Positions 53,668 through 64,000 of a DNA stretch of 64,000 nt are shown in pieces. The translations under genes and the position numbers were made by a program. The stretch lies in the NCBI RefSeq assembly GCF_002082015.1, contig NZ_CP015109.1, positions 2,695,001-2,759,000 on the forward strand, given 5' to 3'. This DNA comes from Sporosarcina ureae. GTDB taxonomy: Bacteria > Bacillota > Bacilli > Bacillales_A > Planococcaceae. Position 1 is the stretch's first letter. Each line of letters starts with the position of its first letter. Below the pieces are notes generated by a model, which saw only the letters and a program-made list of their open reading frames with translations, was not told where the DNA came from and did no database searches.

Positions 53668-55413
53668 ATGAGTGCTAAAGTACAAGAAAAACAGACTGTA
53701 TCTATGCCAAAGGAGCAAGCTGTAAATAAACTTGCGGATGGTTCTGCAATCTTGATTCAATCGCTTAAAGAACAGAACGTTGAAATCATCTTTGGATATC
53801 CTGGAGGGGCAGTTCTTCCAATCTATGATGCGCTATATAACGACCCAATACCACATGTTTTAGCACGACATGAGCAAGGAGCAATCCACGCAGCAGAAGG
53901 ATATGCGAGAGTGTCGGGGAAAACAGGAGTGGTCATCGCCACATCAGGTCCTGGTGCAACGAACTTAGTAACGGGAATTACAGACGCCATGATGGACTCA
54001 CTTCCATTAGTCGTTATTACAGGCCAAGTAGCAAGTACCGTTATCGGATCGGATGCATTTCAGGAAGCGGATATCATTGGGATCACTCAACCTATTACAA
54101 AACATAACTATCAAGTACAAAATGTAGCGGACATTCCACGTATTTTGCGTGAAGCTTTCCATATTGCTTCTACCGGACGGCCAGGACCAGTTGTTGTCGA
54201 CGTGCCTAAAAATGTCGCAACTGATATCTTCGTACCTGTCGAAAAAGAGAGTAAAGAAGTGAATTTGCCTGGTTATCAGCCAACTACTACACCCAATTAT
54301 CTGCAAATTCAAAAAGCTTCAAAAGCGATCTCTGGAGCGAAAAAGCCTATGATCCTTGCCGGTGCGGGTGTACTTCATGCAAGTGGAACAGCCGAGCTGA
54401 AAGAGCTTGTCGAAACACATCGTATTCCAATCGTCAATACCTTACTTGGCTTGGGTTCGATCCACGGAGAACATGAATTATTCTACGGAATGGCTGGCAT
54501 GCACGGTACGGCAACAGCTAACTATGCATTAAGCGAATGTGATTTACTGCTTAATGTGGGTGCCCGTTTTGATGACCGTCTAACAGGTAACTTGGATGCA
54601 TTCTTACCGAATGCACGTGTTATTCATATTGACATCGATCCGGCAGAGATTGGTAAAAACGTGGTTACTGAAATTCCGATTGTATCGGATGCAAAAGAAG
54701 CGTTAACGGCATTGTTGAAGGCAGATTTTAAATCGCCGGATACAACAGAATGGGTAGGCTATTTGAATGGCTTAGCAGAACAATATCCACTTTGGTATCA
54801 AAAGGATGAGGAAGCTTTATTGCCTCAACAAGCACTCGAGATCATACATCGGATTACAAACGGCGATGCAATCGTTACGACAGATGTTGGACAGCACCAA
54901 ATGTGGACCGCTCAATATTACCGTTTCAATAATCCAGACAATTGGGTAACATCAGGCGGGTTAGGAACAATGGGCTTTGGTTTCCCAGCAGCAATCGGTG
55001 CACAACTAGCAAAACCGAAAGCGCGTGTAATTGCAGTTGTGGGAGACGCAGGTTTCCAAATGACAGCACAAGAGCTATCACTTCTTCAAGAAATGCGTAT
55101 TCCTGTAAAAGTCATCATTTTAAATAACGGAGCACTAGGTATGGTACGTCAGTGGCAAGAGACCTTCTATGAAGAGCGTTATTCGCAGTCACTAGTTCCT
55201 GTACAGCCAGACTTTATTAAATTGGCGGAAGCATACGATCTAAAAGGATATCGTATCCACAATTTGGAAGAGGCTGAAAAGGTATTTGCAGAAGCGCTAT
55301 TATCTGACGAGCCGGTCTTGATCGATTGCCGAGTGAAACAAAAAGAAAATGTCTATCCAATGGTTGCTCCAGGTAAAGGATTACAAGACATGATTGGAGT
55401 GAGTCCTCAGTGA
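53668..55413 (+). CDS. ilvB: Acetolactate synthase large subunit
   Basis: 581 aa, ATG 53668 after AAGGAGGAG; the open frame from 53584 runs back into the terminator stem and is not used. It is a ThDP enzyme condensing pyruvate with pyruvate or 2-ketobutyrate. The catalytic Glu is in [17 protein letters not shown]; the ThDP-Mg motif is [18 protein letters not shown], with GDA in place of the more usual GDG as in B. subtilis IlvB; FAD region around [12 protein letters not shown]. It heads the operon after the T-box and is coupled to ilvH by GTGA overlap. Confidence 0.97.
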   Translation: MSAKVQEKQTVSMPKEQAVNKLADGSAILIQSLKEQNVEIIFGYPGGAVLPIYDALYNDPIPHVLARHEQGAIHAAEGYARVSGKTGVVIATSGPGATNLVTGITDAMMDSLPLVVITGQVASTVIGSDAFQEADIIGITQPITKHNYQVQNVADIPRILREAFHIASTGRPGPVVVDVPKNVATDIFVPVEKESKEVNLPGYQPTTTPNYLQIQKASKAISGAKKPMILAGAGVLHASGTAELKELVETHRIPIVNTLLGLGSIHGEHELFYGMAGMHGTATANYALSECDLLLNVGARFDDRLTGNLDAFLPNARVIHIDIDPAEIGKNVVTEIPIVSDAKEALTALLKADFKSPDTTEWVGYLNGLAEQYPLWYQKDEEALLPQQALEIIHRITNGDAIVTTDVGQHQMWTAQYYRFNNPDNWVTSGGLGTMGFGFPAAIGAQLAKPKARVIAVVGDAGFQMTAQELSLLQEMRIPVKVIILNNGALGMVRQWQETFYEERYSQSLVPVQPDFIKLAEAYDLKGYRIHNLEEAEKVFAEALLSDEPVLIDCRVKQKENVYPMVAPGKGLQDMIGVSPQ

Positions 55414-55928
55414 AACGAATTATTACAGTAACAGTAATTAATCAGAGCGGGGTATTAAACCGTGTAACGGGACTGCTGATGAAGCGTCAATTCAATATTG
55501 AAAGTATTACCGTTGGTGCTACGGAACAGCCGAATAGATCCAAGATGACATTCCAAGTTCACGTAGAAGATGAAAACAAAATCGAACAACTTGTAAAACA
55601 GCTGCAGAAGCAGATTGATGTTATTACAGTGAAAGATATAACAGACAAAGCGATCGTGTTACGTGAGTTAGCTTTAGTAAAGGTCATCTCACCACCACAG
55701 ATTCGCTCTGAAATGAACAGTATTGTGGAACCTTTCCGTCCAACTATAGTTGATTCCGGAAAGAATGTAGTAACTTACCAAGTAACGGGTGACCCAGATA
55801 AAATCGAAGCGTTTATCGATTTGCTGAAACCATATGGCATCAAAGAATTAACACGAACTGGCGCAACCGGCTTTGCCCGTGATATGCAAAAAGTTCAAGC
55901 ACCACAGTTGTCTATTTTAAAGCAGTAA
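55410..55928 (+). CDS. ilvH: Acetolactate synthase regulatory subunit
   Basis: 172 aa, GTG 55410 overlapping the ilvB stop by four bases. N-terminal ACT domain (about 2-78: [20 protein letters not shown]) binds valine for feedback inhibition; the C-terminal half completes the small-subunit fold. Called ilvN in some species. Confidence 0.95.
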   Translation: MKRIITVTVINQSGVLNRVTGLLMKRQFNIESITVGATEQPNRSKMTFQVHVEDENKIEQLVKQLQKQIDVITVKDITDKAIVLRELALVKVISPPQIRSEMNSIVEPFRPTIVDSGKNVVTYQVTGDPDKIEAFIDLLKPYGIKELTRTGATGFARDMQKVQAPQLSILKQ

Positions 55929-55943
55929 CACACACACACTTAG

Positions 55944-58518
<2,575 letters not shown>

Positions 58519-58586
58519 GCAACCTATATCAACGAGATAGAGTATTCGATCGAGTGATACGAGATAGATCAAGGAGGAGAAGTTCT

Positions 58587-59687
58587 ATGGAAAAGAAAGT
58601 AGCAGTATTACCCGGAGACGGCATAGGACCCGAGGTAGTAGCAGAGGCAGTTAGAGTATTGGAAGTGATCGGCAGACGTTTTAACCATACATTCCATACA
58701 GAATTTGGACTAATTGGTGGGGCGGCGATTGATGAAAAGAATGATCCACTTCCTAAAGAGACAATTGAGTTATGTGAGTCAAGTGACGCCATTCTTCTAG
58801 GAGCAGTGGGTGGCCCAAAATGGGATCAGAACCCTTCAGAATTGCGACCGGAAAAAGGGTTGCTTGCGATACGTAAACATTTTGATCTATTTGCCAACCT
58901 TCGTCCTGTTGCAGCTGTACCTTCTTTGATCCAAGCTTCTCCTTTAAAAGAAGAAATCGTCAAAGAAGTTGATATGATGATTGTTCGGGAATTAACTGGA
59001 GGTCTTTACTTTGGTAAACCGAGCCGTCACACAGATCAATCGGCTGTTGACACACTTGTATATACACGTGAAGAAATCGAACGTATTGTCGACAAAGGTT
59101 TCGAGTTGGCTCGCCTGCGTAAAGGCAAAGTAACTTCTGTGGACAAAGCGAATGTGCTCGAATCCAGTAAGTTATGGAGAAAGATCGTTGAAGAGAAAAA
59201 AGCGCAATATCCAGATGTAGAGGTAGAGCATCAGCTTGTGGATTCCGCGGCAATGAAATTAATTACAAATCCAGCACATTTTGATGTAATCGTTACGGAG
59301 AATATGTTTGGTGATATTTTGAGTGATGAAGCTTCGGTCATTACAGGATCACTTGGATTACTTCCTTCAGCGAGTGTCCGTTCAGACGGCTTAGGTCTAT
59401 ATGAGCCAGTACACGGTTCAGCGCCGGATGTAGCAGGGCAAGGGGTGGCAAACCCCGCGGCGACTATTCTTTCCGTCGCAATGATGCTGAAGTATTCATT
59501 TGGATTAGAAACTGAAGCAGCAGCGATTGAAAAAGCAGTCAATACAGTATTTGAAGAAGGTCACTTTACAGCAGATTTAGCTGGTAAAGATCAACGTTCA
59601 TTAACGACAAAAGAATGGACAGATAAGATCGTAGACGAATTGGATCTTCAGTTCGTTTCCAATAGTATCATGTACTCGTATATTTAA
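58587..59687 (+). CDS. leuB: 3-isopropylmalate dehydrogenase
   Basis: 366 aa, ATG 58587 after AAGGAGGAGA; 11 in-frame codons upstream precede that site. NAD-dependent oxidative decarboxylation in leucine synthesis. Characteristic text: LPGDGIGPEVVAEA, RPVAAVPSL, VRELTGGLYFG, NMFGDILSDEAS and the NAD site GLYEPVHGSAPDVAGQGVAN. Located 68 bases after leuA. Confidence 0.96.
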   Translation: MEKKVAVLPGDGIGPEVVAEAVRVLEVIGRRFNHTFHTEFGLIGGAAIDEKNDPLPKETIELCESSDAILLGAVGGPKWDQNPSELRPEKGLLAIRKHFDLFANLRPVAAVPSLIQASPLKEEIVKEVDMMIVRELTGGLYFGKPSRHTDQSAVDTLVYTREEIERIVDKGFELARLRKGKVTSVDKANVLESSKLWRKIVEEKKAQYPDVEVEHQLVDSAAMKLITNPAHFDVIVTENMFGDILSDEASVITGSLGLLPSASVRSDGLGLYEPVHGSAPDVAGQGVANPAATILSVAMMLKYSFGLETEAAAIEKAVNTVFEEGHFTADLAGKDQRSLTTKEWTDKIVDELDLQFVSNSIMYSYI

Positions 59688-59692
59688 AAAAA

Positions 59693-59821
59693 TACCGCTG
59701 TCTACGTCTCGACATGCACAGGAGGGCATACCGAAACTGGTGCGCCCTTTGTGTATAACGAGATAGATGAACTGAATTATATGCCGAACGTAGAGGCATA
59801 GGCTGGGAAGGGGAAACAATT
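59693..59821 (+). promoter_or_regulatory. leuB-leuC intercistronic hairpins
   Basis: This 134-base gap holds GGGCATACC/GGTGCGCCC-type pairing with TGCACA/TGTGTA flanks, and TATGCC/GGCATA (59781-59801). Neither has a T-run, so they may stabilise or process the operon mRNA. Confidence 0.4.
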
Positions 59822-61234
59822 ATGGCTAAGACAATTATTGAGAAAATATGGGATGAGCATATTGTATACGAAGAAAAAGGAAAGCCTGATCTATTGTACA
59901 TTGATCTTCATTTAATTCATGAAGTAACATCACCACAGGCATTTGAAGGATTAAGGCTGGCGAACCGTAAAGTGCGTCGTCCAGATCTATGCTTTGCAAC
60001 TATGGATCATAATGTCCCGACAAAAAACTTACCGGTAATCAATGACCCGATTGCCAAAAAACAAATTACTACGCTTGAAAAAAATTGTAAAGAGTTTGGC
60101 GTTCAATTGGCAGATATGCAACATCCGGACCAGGGAATTGTACATATTATTGGTCCTGAGCTAGGGTTGACACAACCAGGTAAAACCATTGTTTGTGGAG
60201 ACAGCCATACATCAACACACGGTGCCTTCGGAGCGATTGCGTTCGGTATCGGCACAAGTGAAGTAGAGCATGTATTATCTACACAAACATTGTGGCAAGG
60301 TAAACCGAAAACGATGGAGATCCGCGTGACAGGTAAAATAGGCTTTGGTGTAACGGCTAAAGATATCATTCTTGCGATTATTTCGAAGTTTGGAATTGGC
60401 GTCGGTACAGGACATATCGTCGAGTATACAGGAGAAGCAATTCGCGGACTTACAATGGAAGAACGTATGACAATTTGTAATATGTCCATTGAAGCGGGAG
60501 CAAAAGCAGGATTAATTGGTCCAGACGAAACTACAATCAATTATTTACGTGGACGTCGTTACGCACCACAAGGCGAAGAATTTGAGGCGGCAGCAGAGCG
60601 TTGGCTCGCACTGAATACGGACGAAGGTGCAACATATGATCAAGTGCTTGAAATTCATGCAGATGAAATCGAACCATTTGTAACGTGGGGAACGAACCCG
60701 TCTATGGGATCAGGAATTTCGTCTACTATTCCTACAGCTGCAGATTATGTATCCGAAACGGACAAGTCCGCACTTCGTTCCGCTATGGAATATATGGGAC
60801 TTGAAGAAGGAATGGCACTAACAGATATTGAAATTCAACACGCATTTATCGGTTCGTGTACCAATGCGCGTCTTAGCGATTTGGAAGCAGCAGCGAATGT
60901 CGTAAAAGGTAAACACGTACATCCGACTGTGACTGCAATTGTCGTACCTGGTTCACGTACTGTAAAAAAACAAGCGGAAGATATCGGTCTTGATAAAATC
61001 TTTACAGATGCAGGTTTTGAGTGGAGAGAGTCGGGCTGTAGTATGTGTTTAGCTATGAATGATGATGTTGTTCCAGCGGGCGAGCGCTGTGCTTCTACAT
61101 CCAATCGGAATTTTGAAGGACGCCAAGGTGCAGGCTCACGCACACATCTAGTCAGCCCATCCATGGCTGCAGCGGCTGCTATAGCGGGACATTTTGTAGA
61201 TGTTCGAAAAATCGAAGCAGCTGTGCAAATTTGA
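59822..61234 (+). CDS. leuC: Isopropylmalate isomerase large subunit
   Basis: 470 aa, ATG 59822 after GGGAAGGGGAAAC. Aconitase-family enzyme with a 4Fe-4S cluster: Cys in [19 protein letters not shown] and two in [12 protein letters not shown]. HxGxxT-type text [19 protein letters not shown] is present. It needs LeuD, whose gene follows 13 bases later. Confidence 0.97.
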   Translation: MAKTIIEKIWDEHIVYEEKGKPDLLYIDLHLIHEVTSPQAFEGLRLANRKVRRPDLCFATMDHNVPTKNLPVINDPIAKKQITTLEKNCKEFGVQLADMQHPDQGIVHIIGPELGLTQPGKTIVCGDSHTSTHGAFGAIAFGIGTSEVEHVLSTQTLWQGKPKTMEIRVTGKIGFGVTAKDIILAIISKFGIGVGTGHIVEYTGEAIRGLTMEERMTICNMSIEAGAKAGLIGPDETTINYLRGRRYAPQGEEFEAAAERWLALNTDEGATYDQVLEIHADEIEPFVTWGTNPSMGSGISSTIPTAADYVSETDKSALRSAMEYMGLEEGMALTDIEIQHAFIGSCTNARLSDLEAAANVVKGKHVHPTVTAIVVPGSRTVKKQAEDIGLDKIFTDAGFEWRESGCSMCLAMNDDVVPAGERCASTSNRNFEGRQGAGSRTHLVSPSMAAAAAIAGHFVDVRKIEAAVQI

Positions 61235-61247
61235 GGAGGGTATTCAG

Positions 61248-61832
61248 ATGGAACCGATTAATAAAATAGAGAGTGTACTCACTCCATTAGATAAAAATAA
61301 CGTAGACACAGACCAAATTATTTCTAAAGAGTTCCTGAAACGAATTGAGCGTACTGGATTCGGAAAATATTTATTCTATCATTGGCGTTTTAATGCAGAT
61401 GGTACGAAAAACGAAGAGTTCGTGCTGAATGATCCTCGTTTTGACGGTTCAACTATTTTGGTTGCACATGAAAACTTCGGTTGTGGGTCTTCTCGTGAAC
61501 ACGCACCGTGGGCAATTTTAGACTACGGATTCCGCGTAGTCATTGCTCCAAGCTTTGCAGATATTTTCTATAGTAACTGCTTCAAGAATGGAATTTTGCC
61601 AATTACACTATCAGTCGCGGAAATTGATGAATTTCTACGAAAAGGCAAAGAAGCTCCATACACATTGACAGTGAGTCTTGAAGACCAAACTGTAGCTGGC
61701 GAAGACGGTTCGGTGTACGACTTTGATATCGATCCATATTATAAAAAGATGTTATTGAATGGCTGGGATGAAATTTCCCTGACATTCCAATATGAAGATA
61801 AGATTTCAGAGTACGAACAAAAGCATGCATAA
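61248..61832 (+). CDS. leuD: Isopropylmalate isomerase small subunit
   Basis: 194 aa, ATG 61248, seven bases after GAGGAGGG; the open frame from 61200 overlaps leuC and is not used. The swivel domain has DNVDTDQIISKEFL-like text and NFGCGSSREHAPWAILDYG. Last gene of the ilv-leu operon. Confidence 0.97.
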   Translation: MEPINKIESVLTPLDKNNVDTDQIISKEFLKRIERTGFGKYLFYHWRFNADGTKNEEFVLNDPRFDGSTILVAHENFGCGSSREHAPWAILDYGFRVVIAPSFADIFYSNCFKNGILPITLSVAEIDEFLRKGKEAPYTLTVSLEDQTVAGEDGSVYDFDIDPYYKKMLLNGWDEISLTFQYEDKISEYEQKHA

Positions 61833-61836
61833 TTCA

Positions 61837-61875
61837 AAACAGTTCATCGCTTACTTAGCATGGACTGTTTTTTAT
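61837..61875 (+). terminator. Terminator of the ilv-leu operon
   Basis: AAAACAGTTCAT pairs with ATGGACTGTTTT (one mismatch), then T's. Confidence 0.85.
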
Positions 61876-61946
61876 GTATGAAAAGTAAAGTGTATTAATT
61901 TGAAACTATTTCTGTTATTCTGCGTCTGTACGATACGGTTATGGAG

Positions 61947-62002
61947 AGGTGGAAGATGGTCTGAGAACAGATCATAGCTAGATACTATGGAAACTTCTAC
62001 CT
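61947..62002 (+). ncRNA. Possible small three-stem RNA fold
   Basis: AGGTGGAAG pairs with CTTCTACCT (P1). Inside, ATGGTCTG/CAGATCAT (P2, tetraloop AGAA) and CATAG/CTATG (P3, sharing its first bases with P2) can form. No known riboswitch class is recognised and no T-run follows. Confidence 0.3.
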
Positions 62003-62034
62003 TTGCAATGATAGTCCAAATGAAAAGTTAGGTA

Positions 62035-62043
62035 TGCTATAAT
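62035..62043 (+). promoter_or_regulatory. Extended -10 promoter of the last SLH gene
   Basis: TGC-TATAAT is an extended -10 element 60 bases before the ATG; no clear -35 is seen. Confidence 0.5.
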
Positions 62044-62102
62044 TGTCGAAGGAAACTACATACTATAACCAAGAAATTCAAAGACTGGGGTTGATTTTAA
62101 AG

Positions 62103-64000
62103 ATGTTCAGCGCATCAAAGAAAAGTACATACGCTATTTTCAATTCATTGCTGATTGCGGTGTTAGTATGCTTGATTGCCTTGCCAATCCAGGCGAAAGC
62201 AGAAACTGTGAACCAACGTTTCTCCGATGTCAGCAATGAATATTGGGCGAAAGATGAAGTAACACAGCTGGTGGAGGAAGGAATCATAAACGGTTATCAA
62301 GATTTACAATACCGTCCAGGCATCAGCATTAAACGTGGGCAAGCGGCCAACTTGCTAACTGTCGCACTGCAATTACCTGAAGCTCCCTATCAGCCAATAT
62401 TCAAGGATGTCAGCGCAAAGTCTTCCCACTTACGCGGTGCGATGTCCACGTATCAAGAAGGGATATTTAGAGGGAAGCCCGATGGCAACTTCGGTGTTAG
62501 TGATGAATTAACACGCGAACAAATGGCCAGTGTGTTAGTACATGCATTTAAATTAAAAGACACAGGTGAAGAGGTACACTTTACTGATGAGAAAAGCATT
62601 AGTGAATCTCACAGGTATGGCGTAAAAGTACTGATGCAGCACGGTATTACTACTGGTAAAGAGGACGGATCTTTTGCTCCGAAACTATCCGTTAACCGTG
62701 GTTCGTTCGCTGTATTTCTACATAGAGCAATGATTCAAGCAGGACTGCTCGAAAAAAAGCAACCGGTTGTTTTCAATAAAACGCAAACGATGGGGAAATT
62801 TGAACCCATTCGCTTTAATCAATTTCTTACAGAAGTACCCTTGACACAAGAAGGGAAGACGTACTTGCGATCCAACCATTACATGTCTTTATCAGCTAAG
62901 CGAGTAAAAGCGCATGGGCATGCAACAGATCATATTTATGTCTACGGTGTGAGTGAAAGAAAAGGTACAAGAATTACTGTAACAAAACGCGAATTGCCAA
63001 ATGGTGATTACTTTACATTCGTAGAGTTAAGAAATCCTGATCGTCTACCGATTCGTGTCGACTTGGTACGGATCGATGGAAATATTAAAACGAATACATT
63101 GGAGCGTTTTGACAAATTCCCAATGAAAAAAGATGTGGATGATACATTTGGATTCGATATTGCGACTTCGCCAGTGGGGGTTCTGGAAACAGTTTCTCAA
63201 CAAGGTACTGGACAGCAAATGATTTCAAAAACATATCGTTCACGTGAGCTTGAGTTAAAGTATCGTAATGGTGCAGTCAGCCGAACACGAGAACTACAAG
63301 ATGAGAAAGAAACTTATAGCAATATTCTAATGGGAGATAACCGCGTATCGGTATATGAGCTGAATTCTAGAGGATACGATGTGGTCGATCAATGGTATCT
63401 TGCGTCGAATAAGAAGTTATTCTCGTCACAGGAAAGATTGGATTCATGGCTTCGGGAATCCATTACCAACTATAAAAAGCGTAATAAATGGTATACAGCT
63501 GAAGGTCCATACAACAAGATGGCGACAACTATTGAACCAATGCCTGCTTCAGGTCGAGGATATGGTCGTAATTTACTTTTAGTAAAAGAAGACCGTGTCA
63601 TGCTGTTATACAACCAGACGAAAGAACGCTATTATGAAGATATTTTGCATAACTCCTTTACAAATTTAGAAATCTTCAGAGGTAGTAAACCTTACTGGGA
63701 AACTGAAGTGACGAGTACGTATTTGACGAATTTATATAACTTTACTGCACCATTCGTTGATACACGCTTCAATGAACAGATTGCTTTATTCCTCTATAAT
63801 GGAGGAAAGGCATTCAATCATAAAGATTACAACGAAGGTTTGCGTAACTATGCGAACTTGCTTGTACAGCAACACAGAAAAGGGAATGTAAACTTCTTGT
63901 CTCCGACTGCATATTATATCCCGGATTACTTCCCGGCAAAATCGCAGGTGAAGACCCATACGTCAATGAACCATTTACTTGGCGGCATGAACATTCTCCT
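62103..64000 (+). CDS. SLH-domain surface protein, 3' end outside the window
   Basis: At least 632 residues, open to the window end. ATG 62103; the ribosome site is weak (GGGGTTGATTTTAAAG). Signal peptide about 1-34 (LPIQAKAE). Three SLH domains about 39-215 (RFSDVSNEYWAKDEVTQLVE, SVLVHAF-type ends, TTGKEDGSFAPKLSVNRGSF). The remainder (about 220 on) is a large extracellular region that I do not recognise, with FTFVELRNPDRLPIRVDLV and TAYYIPDYFPAKSQVKTHTS. Probably anchored to wall polymer next to the S-layer; any enzymatic role is open. Confidence 0.85.
   Translation, partial: MFSASKKSTYAIFNSLLIAVLVCLIALPIQAKAETVNQRFSDVSNEYWAKDEVTQLVEEGIINGYQDLQYRPGISIKRGQAANLLTVALQLPEAPYQPIFKDVSAKSSHLRGAMSTYQEGIFRGKPDGNFGVSDELTREQMASVLVHAFKLKDTGEEVHFTDEKSISESHRYGVKVLMQHGITTGKEDGSFAPKLSVNRGSFAVFLHRAMIQAGLLEKKQPVVFNKTQTMGKFEPIRFNQFLTEVPLTQEGKTYLRSNHYMSLSAKRVKAHGHATDHIYVYGVSERKGTRITVTKRELPNGDYFTFVELRNPDRLPIRVDLVRIDGNIKTNTLERFDKFPMKKDVDDTFGFDIATSPVGVLETVSQQGTGQQMISKTYRSRELELKYRNGAVSRTRELQDEKETYSNILMGDNRVSVYELNSRGYDVVDQWYLASNKKLFSSQERLDSWLRESITNYKKRNKWYTAEGPYNKMATTIEPMPASGRGYGRNLLLVKEDRVMLLYNQTKERYYEDILHNSFTNLEIFRGSKPYWETEVTSTYLTNLYNFTAPFVDTRFNEQIALFLYNGGKAFNHKDYNEGLRNYANLLVQQHRKGNVNFLSPTAYYIPDYFPAKSQVKTHTSMNHLLGGMNIL

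Noticed and set aside
58528..59768. Repeated ACGAGATAGA words in the leuA-leuB and leuB-leuC gaps
   Set aside because: Short words, irregular spacing and no structure; likely coincidence.

Overview
The window looks like a chromosomal segment of a low-to-medium GC, Gram-positive, spore-forming member of the Bacillales, most like Planococcaceae/Sporosarcina. The reasons are strong AGGAGG-type ribosome sites with many TTG/GTG starts, several S-layer-homology (SLH) surface proteins, sigma-B, WalR, CodY, CcpA and LexA type sites, a T-box leader, and a small sporulation-checkpoint gene (sda). I see no rRNA, tRNA, transposase, prophage or CRISPR array. Genus assignment is inference.

Layout. 1-2453: tail of an ABC-F ATPase gene and a NifU-N/HEAT-repeat protein gene. 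2513-10646: a co-directional catabolic module with a good promoter and an IclR-like palindrome. It encodes an unrecognised 572-aa protein, an M19 dipeptidase-like protein lacking usual metal ligands, a DUF3726-like protein, an aldehyde dehydrogenase, an IclR regulator, a RidA-family protein and a BCCT transporter. This is the best candidate for an undescribed pathway. 10736-15155: chemoreceptor and Na+/H+ antiporter. 15203-16002: gene-poor, repeat-rich decayed DNA. 16003-18065: divergent LysR/YeiH pair. 18124-21320: MarR plus MMPL exporter with a striking operator. 21384-26535: FAD oxidoreductase and a citrate transporter with its CitST-like two-component system.

26859-36668 is a mosaic: lipid kinase, DUF488, stress proteins, an amidase with a small partner, MgtE, a LysM-3D wall protein, a GGDEF protein and VanZ. 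37032-48516 is the cell-surface region: an S-layer protein, a glutamate-synthase-like flavoprotein, an NlpC/P60 hydrolase, a stress protein and a three-gene operon (beta-repeat protein, SLH protein, SLH-VWA protein). 48722-50658 holds a lipoprotein and a TetR/paired-SMR operon. 50755-51099 holds sda with LexA- and DnaA-like sites. 51501-61875 is the branched-chain amino acid block ilvD / T-box / ilvB-ilvH-ilvC-leuA-leuB-leuC-leuD. The window ends inside another SLH protein gene.

How it works together: the surface genes form a wall/S-layer programme with WalR-type boxes at two loci. Three stress genes have sigma-B-type promoters. Branched-chain synthesis has a CodY-like promoter at ilvD and a T-box before ilvB. 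Citrate uptake and the BCCT gene each have a CcpA cre-like box, which fits carbon catabolite control of nutrient use.
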